Shown: positions 48,194 to 57,400 of the stretch, piece after piece
Position numbering within the stretch: position 1 is the first letter of the stretch
Layout of the letters: the number at the start of each line of letters is the position of its first letter
DNA from: Nannocystis pusilla
Lineage (GTDB): Bacteria > Myxococcota_A > Polyangia > Nannocystales > Nannocystaceae
Assembly: GCF_026626665.1 (NCBI RefSeq)
Contig: NZ_JAPNKE010000002.1
Location: forward strand, 2,667,204 to 2,731,203
Direction of reading: 5' to 3'
Length of the DNA: 64,000 nt
Notes under the pieces: model-generated
Databases searched by the model: none
Told to the model about the DNA's origin: nothing
Seen by the model: only the letters and a program-made list of their open reading frames with translations
Made by a program: the position numbers and the translations under genes

Positions 48194-49666
48194 TCACTCG
48201 GCGGTCTTGTTCGCGCCCCGGCCCCGCTCGCTGTTGGTGCGCCCGCGGGCGCGAACCACGAGCCGCACGGGGATGCCGCGCAGGTTCCACCGGGTCCGGA
48301 AGCGGCGCAGCAGGTAGCGCTCGTAGGACGCCGGGAGGCAGCGCCCGTGGTTGGCCGAAATGACGATGAGCGGGGGATCGCTCTCGGCCTGGGTGGCGAA
48401 CAGCAGTTTTACCGGTTTTGGCCCGAACATCGGCGGCGAGTGCTCGGCGACGGCGGCGGCCAGCTCGGCGTTGAGATCCGCGGTGGAGATGTGCTTGCCC
48501 AGCGCGCGCGCGGTGAGCAGGCAGGCCTCCATGAGCTCGCCGAGGCCGCGCGCGTGCCCCTGCCCCGCGTCGCGCCCGGCGCCGGTGATCGAGGTCTTGA
48601 TGATGTAGGGCCGCTCGAGGAACTGCAGCTCCTCCTCGGCCTGGACCTGCACGGCGTGCGCGGCCTTCTTGTCGCGCGCGACGAGATCCCACTTGTTGAG
48701 GCAGACGACCACGCCCTTGCCGCGCTCGTGGGCCATGCGGGCCAGGCGCTGGTCCTGGTCGGTGACCCCCACGCTGGCGTCGACGATCAGCGCGACCACC
48801 TGGGTCCGCTCCATCGTCCGGATCGCCTTGATCGCGGCCAGCTTCTCCATGGCCCGCTCGATCTGCTTGCGCCGCCGCAGCCCGGCGGTGTCGATGAGGA
48901 CGATCGGCTGCTTGTTGAACTCGAACGGCAGGTCGATCGGGTCGCGGGTGGTGCCGGCCTCGGCGTTGACGATCACCCGCGGCTCGCGGAGGAGCGCGTT
49001 GATGAGGCTCGACTTGCCGGCGTTGGGGCGGCCCATGAAGGCCACGCGCGTGCCGACCAGGGTGCTGGCGATCGCGCCCTCGAGCGCCGGCTGCTGGACC
49101 TGCGAGAGCACCGTGTCGTGCAGCTCGACGGCGTTGCGCCCGTGCGCGGCGGACACGGCGAGGATCGGGAAGCCGAGCTCGTGCGCGCCCTGGGCCGCGA
49201 TCTCGAGCGTCGGGTTGTCGCACTTGTTGACGACCACCAGCACCGGCCGGCCCGAGCGGCGCAGGATGTCGGCGATCTCGCGGTCGTCGGCGACGATACC
49301 GTCCATGGCGTCGACGACGAACAGGATGAGGTCGCTCTCCTCGATCGCGATCTCGGCCTGGACGCGGATCTGACCGCCCAACGACTCGTCCTCGAAGTCG
49401 AGGCCGCCGGTGTCGACGATGACGTAGCTCTTGCCGTCGTGGTTGACGACGCCGTACAGGCGGTCGCGCGTGACGCCCGGGCGATCCTCGACGATGGCCC
49501 TGCGCGCGCCCACGAGGCGGTTGAAGAGCGTCGACTTGCCGACGTTCGGCCGGCCGACGATCGCCACCACGCTGGTGCGGCGGCCCGCGTCGGCGCTCGG
49601 CGCCGGCTCGCCCTCGGTGAATTCCTCGCCTGGCCCTTCGACCAGCTCGTCGTCGTGCTCGCTCAT
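48194..49666 (-). CDS. der: ribosome assembly GTPase Der (EngA)
   Basis: Der has two GTPase domains in tandem and helps mature the 50S subunit. Both are complete in this 490-residue protein: AIVGRPNVGKSTLFNRL, DTGG, NKCD and SAAHG in the first, and AFMGRPNAGKSSLINAL, DTAGLRRR, NKWD and SITG in the second. A KH-like C-terminal domain ends at RWNLRGIPVRLVVRARGR. A 30-residue acidic lead precedes the first domain. Its ATG overlaps the era stop (ATGA), so translation is coupled. Confidence 0.97.
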   Translation of the reverse strand: MSEHDDELVEGPGEEFTEGEPAPSADAGRRTSVVAIVGRPNVGKSTLFNRLVGARRAIVEDRPGVTRDRLYGVVNHDGKSYVIVDTGGLDFEDESLGGQIRVQAEIAIEESDLILFVVDAMDGIVADDREIADILRRSGRPVLVVVNKCDNPTLEIAAQGAHELGFPILAVSAAHGRNAVELHDTVLSQVQQPALEGAIASTLVGTRVAFMGRPNAGKSSLINALLREPRVIVNAEAGTTRDPIDLPFEFNKQPIVLIDTAGLRRRKQIERAMEKLAAIKAIRTMERTQVVALIVDASVGVTDQDQRLARMAHERGKGVVVCLNKWDLVARDKKAAHAVQVQAEEELQFLERPYIIKTSITGAGRDAGQGHARGLGELMEACLLTARALGKHISTADLNAELAAAVAEHSPPMFGPKPVKLLFATQAESDPPLIVISANHGRCLPASYERYLLRRFRTRWNLRGIPVRLVVRARGRTNSERGRGANKTAE

Positions 49667-50639
49667 GACAGGCCTCCCACGGGCGCGTGCAGGCCGAGGC
49701 GCTGCATCAGCGCCGGGTCGCGGGTCCAGTTCGGGGTCACCTTGACCTCGAGGTAGAGTTCACAGGGCCGCCCGGTCAGCTCGGCGATCGCCCGCCGGGC
49801 CGACATCGAGATGGCCTTGATGGTCTCGGCGCCGCGGCCGATGACCATCGGCTTCGGCTCTCGCGCTCGACGTGGACGCTGGCGTGGACGATGTCCCGCG
49901 GCGGCTTGCGCTGCTCCTTGAACGACTCGACGGTGACGGCGCAGCAGTACGGCAGCTCGTCGCGCAGGTGGTCGAACAGGGCCGCGCGCACGCGCTCGCC
50001 GGCGTGCCAGCGGACGGCGCGGTCGCTCAGCTGATCCTCGGGGAACAGCGGCTCGGCGACCGGCAGGGCGGCGACGACGTGCTCGCGCAGCTGCTTCAGG
50101 CCCTCGCCCGCGGTGGCGCTGATCGGGATGAGCGCGGTGAACGGGTGCAGCGTCGACCACTTGTGGAGGATGGGCAGCAGCAGCGCCTTGTCCTCGATGC
50201 GGTCGCATTTGGTCAGCACGAGGGCGATCGGGCGCCCGGCCTCGGCGATCGAGGTGAGCGCGGCCGTGGCGGCCGGGCCCGGCTCCCACGCCTCGGCCGC
50301 GGCGATGTCGGCCAGCAGCGGCGCCTCGGCGAGCATGAGCACCAGGTCGACCGCCTGCGCCCCGCGCAGCGCCTCGTCGACCATGAACTTGTTGAGCGCC
50401 GACTTGGCGCGGTGAATGCCGGGGGTGTCGACCAGCACGGCCTGAAAGCCCGGCTCGGACCACACGCCGAGCAGGCGCTCGCGGGTGGTCTGGGGGAAGC
50501 GGGTGGCGACGGCGAGGTCGCTGCCGACCAGGGCGTTCAAGAGGGTCGACTTGCCGACGTTCGGCCGCCCGCACAGCGCGACGGTACCTGCCCGAAAGGA
50601 CATCTCATCAGCGGACTCTGGCGTCCGATCGGTTTCCAT
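49663..50639 (-). CDS. era: ribosome assembly GTPase Era, one frameshift
   Basis: Era binds 16S rRNA and is needed for 30S maturation. The GTPase domain has VALCGRPNVGKSTLLNAL, DTPGIHRAKSAL, LTKCDRIED and ISATAGEGL. The KH domain for RNA binding is split by one missing base near 49865. Before it is VHASVHVEREP-type sequence and after it KPMVIGRGAETIKAISM and CELYLEVKVTPNWTRD. With a C restored in AGCCGAAG the protein is 325 residues. The N-terminal part has a family hairpin at 50587-50604. The stop overlaps the der start by 4 nt. Confidence 0.93.
50587..50604 (-). repeat. in-frame hairpin of the 14-nt repeat family in era
   Basis: CCTG-CCCGAAAGGA-CATC, in the N-terminal codons of era before the P-loop. 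Confidence 0.55.
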
Positions 50640-50752
50640 GGCCAAAAGTCCGGGCTTTATGGGGGATGGCGACAGCCGACGCAAGCGCGCGGCGCGACCG
50701 GCGGGCAGACCTCGCGCACGCGCGCAGAAAACACACTGACACGCCGTAGTTC

Positions 50753-50780
50753 TTGACACACCCCGGCGCACATGTAGGAT
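50753..50780 (+). promoter_or_regulatory. sigma-70-type promoter for the PilZ gene
   Basis: TTGACA (50753-50758), 16 bases, then TAGGAT (50775-50780), close to the vegetative consensus and in A/T-richer DNA than the surroundings. Transcription should start near 50787, only a few bases before the ATG at 50791. The mRNA would be nearly leaderless if that start is used; an ATG at 50818 would give about a 30-nt leader. Confidence 0.65.
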
Positions 50781-50790
50781 ATTTGTGTTC

Positions 50791-51165
50791 ATGCACCGAC
50801 CCGGCGATCCTCCGACCATGCGTGTCGCCCAGGAACGCCGTGGCTCGTCGCGGATCGACAAGGTCTTCCCAGTGCTCGTCTTTTCGGAGGAGGTCGGGGA
50901 GCAGTGGTGCGTCGCCCGCAACATCTCCGAGACCGGCATGTTCATCGAGATGCCGGAGCCGCTGCCGCTGCGGACGAAGGTGATCATCCGCTTCCAGATG
51001 CCGGGCGACGAGGCCGCGATCTGCGCGATCGCGCGCATCCAGAACCACTACTACCTCCAATACGCCGGGACCGACGGCCTGCGCGCGCTGACCGGCGCCG
51101 GGCTGCGCTTCCTCCGCTTCGTCCCCGAGATCGGCGCGCCTGTCCCCGAGGACCGGCTGCACTGA
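50791..51165 (+). CDS. PilZ-domain protein
   Basis: PilZ domains bind cyclic di-GMP. The 124-residue protein has an Arg-rich entry (QERRGSSRIDKVFPV) in the place of RxxxR and the second motif in ARNISETGMFIEMPEPLPL (D/NxSxxG). It ends with barrel strands (VIIRFQMPGDEAAICAIARI, GLRFLRFVPEIG). The stand-alone form is typical of myxobacterial regulators of motility or envelope functions. The start is uncertain (50791 or 50818). Confidence 0.85.
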   Translation: MHRPGDPPTMRVAQERRGSSRIDKVFPVLVFSEEVGEQWCVARNISETGMFIEMPEPLPLRTKVIIRFQMPGDEAAICAIARIQNHYYLQYAGTDGLRALTGAGLRFLRFVPEIGAPVPEDRLH

Positions 51166-51223
51166 GCCGTGGGCAGGCAGCGTGACAGATCGGGGATCTC
51201 CCTGCCCTTGGTACCCAGCCCGC

Positions 51224-53120
51224 ATGCCACGGCGCGCCCTGCTCCTTTCGACCCTGGTCGCCGCCTGCGCCGGTGAGCCGCAGGTCGAGGTCCTGACCCG
51301 CTCGTCGGCCGACACGCTGCAGGCCCAGGCCTGGGCCGACCGCTTCGAGCTGTGGTTCGCCCAGGCCGCGGCCCTCGCCGACGGCGAGCTCGACGCCGCC
51401 GTCGCGGAGCTGCCCGTCGACGAGCCCGAGCTGGCCCGCGCGCCCAAGCGCAGAAGGCCGCGCCGCCGCGCGAGTCCGATGGGGCAGGTCCCGAGGAACA
51501 GGAACTTTCCGACAGGGTCGATGCGCCAGGTATCGAGGGCCAGCCGGTCGCGCCGCCGACCACCGCCGACGAGCTCGCGCGGGTGATCGCGGCGCTGCGC
51601 GACGGGCCGCACCGCGACCTCGGGCCGCTGGCGCGCGCTGGCGGCCGCGCCGGCGTCGCTGTGGCCGGCCGTGCGGGCCGAGCTGCTGGCGCCGCGGACC
51701 GCCCGCAAGGCCGACTACAAGGCGATGCTCTCGGTGATCGGCGGCGACGTGCCGAACCGCTACGGGCACTTCGAGCTGGCGTGGAAGAAGGCCCACGGCC
51801 ACCACGGGGTCAAGCTGTCGGAGGACTGGTTCACCGACCTGCTGGCCCTGCCGTCGCGCCAGGTGTCGAAGGTGCTGCGGCCGATCTACCGCGACTGCGT
51901 GATCCAGGCGGCGCTGCTGCGCGCGGCGTCGTCGATCGGCGCCGAGCCGGCGCGCACCGACGAGGTCGTCGAGGTGCTGCTGGCGGCCGCGTACCTGCAC
52001 GAGAGCACGTTCCGCGACGAGGTCGGGCGGGCGATCCGCCGCCTCGGCGATCCGGCCCTGCCCGGCCTGCTGCGGCGCTCGGTCCGTCCGCCCCTGCCCG
52101 CCGACGAGGGCGAGGCGCAGGTGGTCAAGGACTCGGTCGCTTACCGCACCGCGGAGTACGCCGGCTACCAGATCGATCGCATGGACCGGGCCCACCCGCG
52201 CAAGGCGCTGCAGGCGGTCAGCGACGATCCGGCGCGGCTCGCCGAGCTGCTCGCGGCCTACGGCATGGTCCGCTCGGGCGACGCGGCCGGGCCGCTGCTC
52301 GACTTCGTCGACGCCGCGATCCCGCCGGTCCGCGAGGCCGCGCGCCAGGCGTTCTTGGCGTACGTGTCCGGGCCGGCGCCGCGGGCCGAACGCAAGCTGC
52401 TGCGCTTCGTCGGCGGCGGCACCGGCGAGTCGGCGGCCCAGCTCACCTACCGCGATCTGGCCCGGATCGCGATCATGAGCCGGATCGCCTCCAATCACCC
52501 CGAGCTCGCCGAGCCCGACTGCCGCTCGGCGCCGAAGGACAGCGTGTTCGCCGAGGCCTGCGAGGCCCAGCCGGAGCGGCTGGCGCGGTCGTACTTCGAG
52601 CGCCTCGACGACGGTCGACGCGAGCGCGAGCGGGCCGAGATCGCGGCGGCGCTGCGCGAGCCCGATCGCGCGGCCGCGATCGCGATCCTCGACCGCCTGC
52701 TCGCCGACGATCCCGGCCTCAGCGCGCGCCGAGCTGGTGCCGACCTACGAGCAGGCCGCCGCCGAGGCGGCCGCCGCCGGCGATCTGGCGCTCGGGGCCC
52801 GCCTGTGGCGCAAGAGCGCCGCCCTGCTGGAAGACGTCGAGCCCGGCCGCGCCGACGCGCTGCGGGTGCGGGCGCTCCTGGCCGAGGCCGACCTCGCGGG
52901 CACCGAGGAGGGTCGGCGCATGCTGCTGGCCACCGCCGCCGAACTGGCGCCGGAGGACCCCGAGCTGCAGACGCGCCTCACCGCCAGCGTCGAGCGGCCA
53001 GAGATCGCGGCGACGGAGATCCGCACACGCCTGGCCTACGGGACAGGTCTCGCGGTCGGCGGCCTGTCGCTGCTGCTCGGCCTCGGCGGGCTGTTCACCC
53101 GCTCGCGCGCGCGCTCGTGA
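51224..53120 (+). CDS. large lipoprotein with helical (HEAT-like) domain and C-terminal membrane helix, frameshifts
   Basis: The ATG at 51224 starts a signal with lipobox (LLLSTLVAACAGEP). The frame changes near 51450, 51640 and 52730. The longest ordered part (about 51650-52730) is a set of helices like HEAT/TPR (RQVSKVLRPIYRDCVIQAAL, EEVVEVLLAAAYLHES, ALPGLLRRSVRPPLP, RAHPRKALQAVSDDPARLAE). The last part (YEQAAAEAAAAGDLALGARL) resembles TPR and is followed by one hydrophobic segment (GLAVGGLSLLLGLGGLF) and TRSRARS. Shifts are likely sequencing indels because codon use is good throughout. It contains a hairpin array at 51485-51516. A scaffold in the envelope is a guess. Confidence 0.6.
51485..51516. 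repeat. 14-nt hairpin repeat array in a gene
   Basis: CAGG at 51485, 51499 and 51513, exactly 14 nt apart, with inserts TCCCGAGGAA and AACTTTCCGA. It lies at the first frameshift of the lipoprotein gene. Confidence 0.65.
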
Positions 53121-53375
53121 GCGGGCGCGCGCCGGCGCGTCGCGGTCCTGGCCTACGGGACAGGTCTCGCTAGTGGCGGGCGCGACCCAGCCTGTCGCTG
53201 CTGCTCGGCCTCGGCGGGCTGTTCACCCGCTCGCGCGCGCGCTCGTGAGCGGGCGCGCGCCGGTGCGTCGCGGTCCTGGCCCATGGGACAGATCCCGCGG
53301 CTGGCGGGCGCGACCCGGTCTGTCGACGAGCTCGCGCACGCCGAGGCCGAGCGCCCGCGGCGATCCGGCGGGTCG
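53031..53375 (+). repeat. tandem duplicates of the gene 3' end
   Basis: Copy 1 starts at 53031 (CTGGCCTACGGGACAGGTCT, coding for the C-terminal membrane helix). Copy 2 starts at 53148, is almost the same for 100 nt with an 11-nt addition, and lies past the stop. Copy 3 starts at 53276 and is diverged (CTGGCCCATGGGACAGATCC). The spacings are 117 and 128 nt. Confidence 0.85.
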
Positions 53376-53483
53376 CCTCGGGCGCGAGCCCGCATGACCT
53401 CTGGGACATGCTTCCCGGAACATGTCCTTCAGGGCATGCTTTGAAAGCATGCCCTTGAGCACATGTCTGCGAGGACACCTCGC
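53121..53483. other. intergenic region made mostly of repeats
   Basis: It holds copies 2 and 3 of the tandem duplicates and the 14-nt hairpin array 53407-53479. No gene is seen. Confidence 0.6.
53407..53479. repeat. 14-nt hairpin repeat array
   Basis: CATG at 53407, 53421, 53435, 53448 and 53462, with steps 14, 14, 13 and 14. Inserts are CTTCCCGGAA, TCCTTCAGGG, CTTTGAAAG, CCCTTGAGCA and TCTGCGAGGA. The third hairpin (GCATGCTTTGAAAGCATGC) is a perfect stem. It ends 5 nt before the stop of the PAS-STAS gene. Confidence 0.9.
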
Positions 53484-54341
53484 TCAGCGGCGCGTCGCGC
53501 CGCGGCCGAGCACCTCGGTGACGGCCTCGCGCATGGTGGCGAAGATGGCGACGCCGCTCCAGTCGGCGTCGAGGCCGACCATCGCCTGCGCGACCTCCGG
53601 GCGGATGCCGGTGACGAGCACGCGGGTGCCGAGCAGGCGGGCGGCGCGGACCGACTGCAGCAGGCCGGCGGCGACCTGGGCGTCGACCGAGCGCACGCCG
53701 GTGACGTCGAGGATGGCCGCGCGGGCCCGGTACTCGGCCACGCCGTCGAGCAGCGCCTGCATGATCGCGCGGCCGCGTTCGCGGTCGATGCTGCCGATCA
53801 GCGGCAGCGCGATCACGTTGTCGGCGATCGGGACGATCGGGGTCGACAGCTCGTCGAGGACCGAGCGCTGGACCTCGATGATCTGCTGCTGCAGGGCGTT
53901 GCGCTCCTCCTCGGCCCGGCGCCGCTCGCTGATGTCGGTGGCGATGCCGCCGAGGCCGTAGAGCTGGCCGCGCGCGTCGTAGATCGGGAACTTGACCGAC
54001 AGGTAGACGTGCATGCCGTCGGCCTGCGGGATGAGCTCCTCGACCTCCTGCGGCGCGCCGCTCTCGCACACCCGCAGGTCGTTGCGACGGTTCTGCTCGC
54101 CGGCCTCGGGGCCGAAGATGTCGTGATCGGTCTTGCCGAGCAGGCCGCCGGGCTGGGCGCCCGCCAGGCGCTCGTAGGTCTGGTTGCACACGGTCAGCCG
54201 ACCCTCGGTGTCCTTCACGAAGATCACCGCGGGGCAGTTCCTGATGACGGCCGTGAGCAGCTCGTTGCGCTCGCGCAGCGCGGCGTTCTCGGCGAGGAGC
54301 GCCGCGAGCTCGGGCGAGGAGTCAGGGCTGGAGGCAGACAT
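53484..54341 (-). CDS. PAS-STAS regulatory protein (RsbR-like)
   Basis: The 285-residue protein has a coiled-coil start (LAALLAENAALRERNELL), then a PAS domain at about 30-145 (CPAVIFVKDTEGRLTVCNQT, YERLAGAQPGGLLGKTDHDIFG, GLGGIATDISERRRAEEE) and a STAS domain at about 160-275 (TPIVPIADNVIALPLIGSID, RAAILDVTGVRSVDAQVAAG). This is the plan of RsbR stressosome proteins, in which PAS senses a signal and STAS is phosphorylated. In RsbR-type proteins a Thr/Ser in the VTGV loop is the target (here DVTGVRSVD). The ATG at 54341 is preferred over a TTG at 54353. It lies 96 nt after the RND pump on the same strand. Confidence 0.87.
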   Translation of the reverse strand: MSASSPDSSPELAALLAENAALRERNELLTAVIRNCPAVIFVKDTEGRLTVCNQTYERLAGAQPGGLLGKTDHDIFGPEAGEQNRRNDLRVCESGAPQEVEELIPQADGMHVYLSVKFPIYDARGQLYGLGGIATDISERRRAEEERNALQQQIIEVQRSVLDELSTPIVPIADNVIALPLIGSIDRERGRAIMQALLDGVAEYRARAAILDVTGVRSVDAQVAAGLLQSVRAARLLGTRVLVTGIRPEVAQAMVGLDADWSGVAIFATMREAVTEVLGRGATRR

Positions 54342-54437
54342 GGGCCTCGACAACTATCCCCGCGAACCCCCGGTCAGGTGGTCTTTCTGCGCGCCGACGG
54401 ACGTTGGCGGTCACACGGCGCGCAAGTTCGAGTTCGC

Positions 54438-57400
54438 TCACCGCGCGACGCGTCGCCACACCGAACGGCCCGCGCGGGCCATGTCGTCGATCAAACTGTA
54501 GGTGGCTGGCAGGAAGACCAGCGTCATCACCGTACTCGATGCCAGTCCGCCTACGAGGATCAGCGCAATGGCGTGATAGTAGACGCCTGCAAGCGTGGGG
54601 TGGTGGATCAGCATCGGCACCAGGCCGAGCACCGTCGTGCCCGCCGTCATCAAAATGGGGCGCAGGCGATCGGCTCCGGCCGCGGCGAGCGCCGCGTCGC
54701 GGGTCATGCCCGCGGCCCGCAGCTGGATCGCGCGGTCGATCAGCATGATGCCGTTGTTCACGGCGATGCCGATGAGGATAAAGAGGCCGATCATCGCCGT
54801 CGTGTCGACGGTCGTGCCGGTCCACCACATCAGCCACGGCGCGCCGACGCAGCCGAGCAGGCAGGTGGCGAGGATCGCGAACGGCTGCAGGAAGCTCTCG
54901 AACAGCGAGGCCATCACCGCGTAGACGAGCAGCAGGCACAGGCCGAGGTCGATCAGGACCTCGACGTTCGAGCGCTGCGTGCGACCCCAGCGCGACCACT
55001 CGCCGCTGCTGTAGCCGGCCGGGAACACGAAGCTCTCCATCGCCTTCTTGACGAGCTCGCGGTTCTTCTCCGGCTCGGGGGTGAAGAAGCGGGCCTTGAC
55101 CTTGACCTGGGTCTCGCGGTCGAGGCGCTGGATGAAGAACGGGCTGCGGGTCGGCGCGAGCGCGGCGATGCCGCCGACGGTGACCTCGCCGCCGTCGGCC
55201 AGCGGGATCGGCAGGTCGCGCAGCTCCTCGAGCGTGGGCCCGTCCCCCGCCCCGCCCGTGCGGTTGCCGGCCGACAGGCGCAGCTCGATCTGGCCCTCGG
55301 GGCTGCGCACCTGGCCGAGCGGCGTGCCCTGGAACGCGGTCTGGATCAGGCGGGCGACGTCGTCGGCGCGCAGGCCGTAGCGGCGCAGCAGGGCGCCGTC
55401 GAGTCGGACGTGGAGCTCGCGCGAGCCCTCGTCGTAGGGGCCGGTCACGGTGTCGACGCCGCCCGACTCGGGGTTGTCGGCGCTGCCGCGCGGCAGGGTC
55501 GCGCGCAGGTGCGTGGCTGCCTTTTCGGCCAGGTCCATGAGGACACCCATGTCCTCGCCCTTGATCGCCAGCTCGATCTCGTGGCGGTCCGGGTTGCCGC
55601 GCATCTGCCCGCGGTTGTTCTCGCCGACCAGGTAGCGCACGCCGGCCTGCTCGGGCAGCGCCTGCTTGACCGTCTTGGTGAACGCCTCGGCGTCGGCCTC
55701 GGAGTCGGCGCGGGCGATCGGGTGGACGTCGCAGCGGGCCCAGAAGTCGGAGTAGGCGCACGACACGTGGGTGACCGCGAGCGCGTCCTTCTTGGCCAGG
55801 ATCGCCTCCTCGACCACGCGCACGCGCTCGCCGATCTCCTTGTAGCCGGGGCTGCCGACGAACTGCATGCTGACCTCGACCCAGTCGGGCTTCGGGTCGA
55901 GGTCGGACAGGTTGAAGGTGAGCAGCCGCGCCGGGACCACTGCGCTGGCGGCGACGCCCAGGCCGAGCACCAGCGCGGTCCGGCGGAACCGCAAGGTGAG
56001 CGCGATCAGGCGCCCGTAGGCGGCGGTCAGCGGGCCGAGGATGCGGCCGCTGCGACCTGTCCCTTGGGCCACCCCGCCGCGCTTCAAGATCGTCGGCATC
56101 ACCAGCGGCACCAGCGTCTGGCTGACGAACAGGCTGCACAGCAGGACGATGGCGAAGGTGAGGCCGAGCGGGGCCAGCAGCGCGCTCATCGGGTTGGCCG
56201 GGTCGCCGAACACCAGCGGCAGGAACACGATCACGCTCGACAGCGTCGAGGCCACCGTGGCCAGGCCGACCTCGCGCCCGCCGGCGCGCACGGCCGCGCG
56301 AGCCGGCAGCCCGCGCTGGGCCTGCAGCTCGATCGCCTCGGTGATGACGACCGCGTTGTCGACCAGCATGCCGACGCCGAGCACGAGGCCGAGCAGGACG
56401 ATGCAGTTGAGCTCCTCGCCGCGGATGAGGAGCACCCCGCAGGTGGCCAGGATCGTCAGCGGGATGCACAGGGCCGCCACCAGCGTGACGCCCCAGCGGC
56501 GCAGGAACAGCCACAGCATGGCCACGCCGAGCACGCCGCCGTAGATGCCGGTGTCGCGCAGGTCGGCCAGCGTCTTGAGGATGATCTTGCCCTGGTCGTG
56601 ATAGACGACCGCCGAGATGCCGCCGAGCCGCGGGCTGGCCTGCAGCTCCTCGACCACGCCGTTCACCGCGCGGGCGACGTCGACCGGGCTGGCCCCGGCG
56701 TCGGCGTAGACCGAGAGATCGACGCCCAGGCGGCCGTCGAGGCTGCGGAAGTTGCGGTTCTCTCGCGGGTGGACCTCGACCCGCGCGACCTCGCCGACGC
56801 GCGCCGGCGGGGTCGCGCCAGTCTGGCCGACCGCGGACGCGGTGGCCGGGGCGACGCCCGCCCCCACCGGCGTGCTGGTGTAGACGCCCGGGCCGACGCT
56901 GGCGGTGTTGCTGCGCGCGCCGACGCCCTGCGGGCCCTGAGCCGCCAGCGACGCGGTGGCCGAGACCGCCGGCGCGGCCGCGGTTGCAGCTGTCCCGGAG
57001 GACATGCTCGAAGAGGCAGCCGTGGTCGCGGTCGAAGAATTAGGGGTGCGCGGCGCCGTGGTCGTCGCGCTGGCAGCCGCGGCCCCTGCCCCGCGGCTAC
57101 GGGCCACCGGCAGGGCCGCGAACGCCTGTGGGTCGGCGTCGACCGGCGGGGCGCGCACGCCGGGCTGGGTCGCGTCCTCGCGCAGGACGCCGAGGCTGCG
57201 GCCTTGCCGGGCCTCGCGCACGGCGGTGCTGACGGCCTGCGCGGACACGCCGGCGCGGCGCAGGGCCTCGAGGTCGAGGGCCACCTCGAGCTCGCGCGGC
57301 TCGACGCCCTCGAGCTCGACGCGCGAGACGCCGGGAATGCGCTCGATCGGCCGCACCACGTGGCGCTCGATCAGATCGTACGAGCGCGTCAGGTCGCTGT

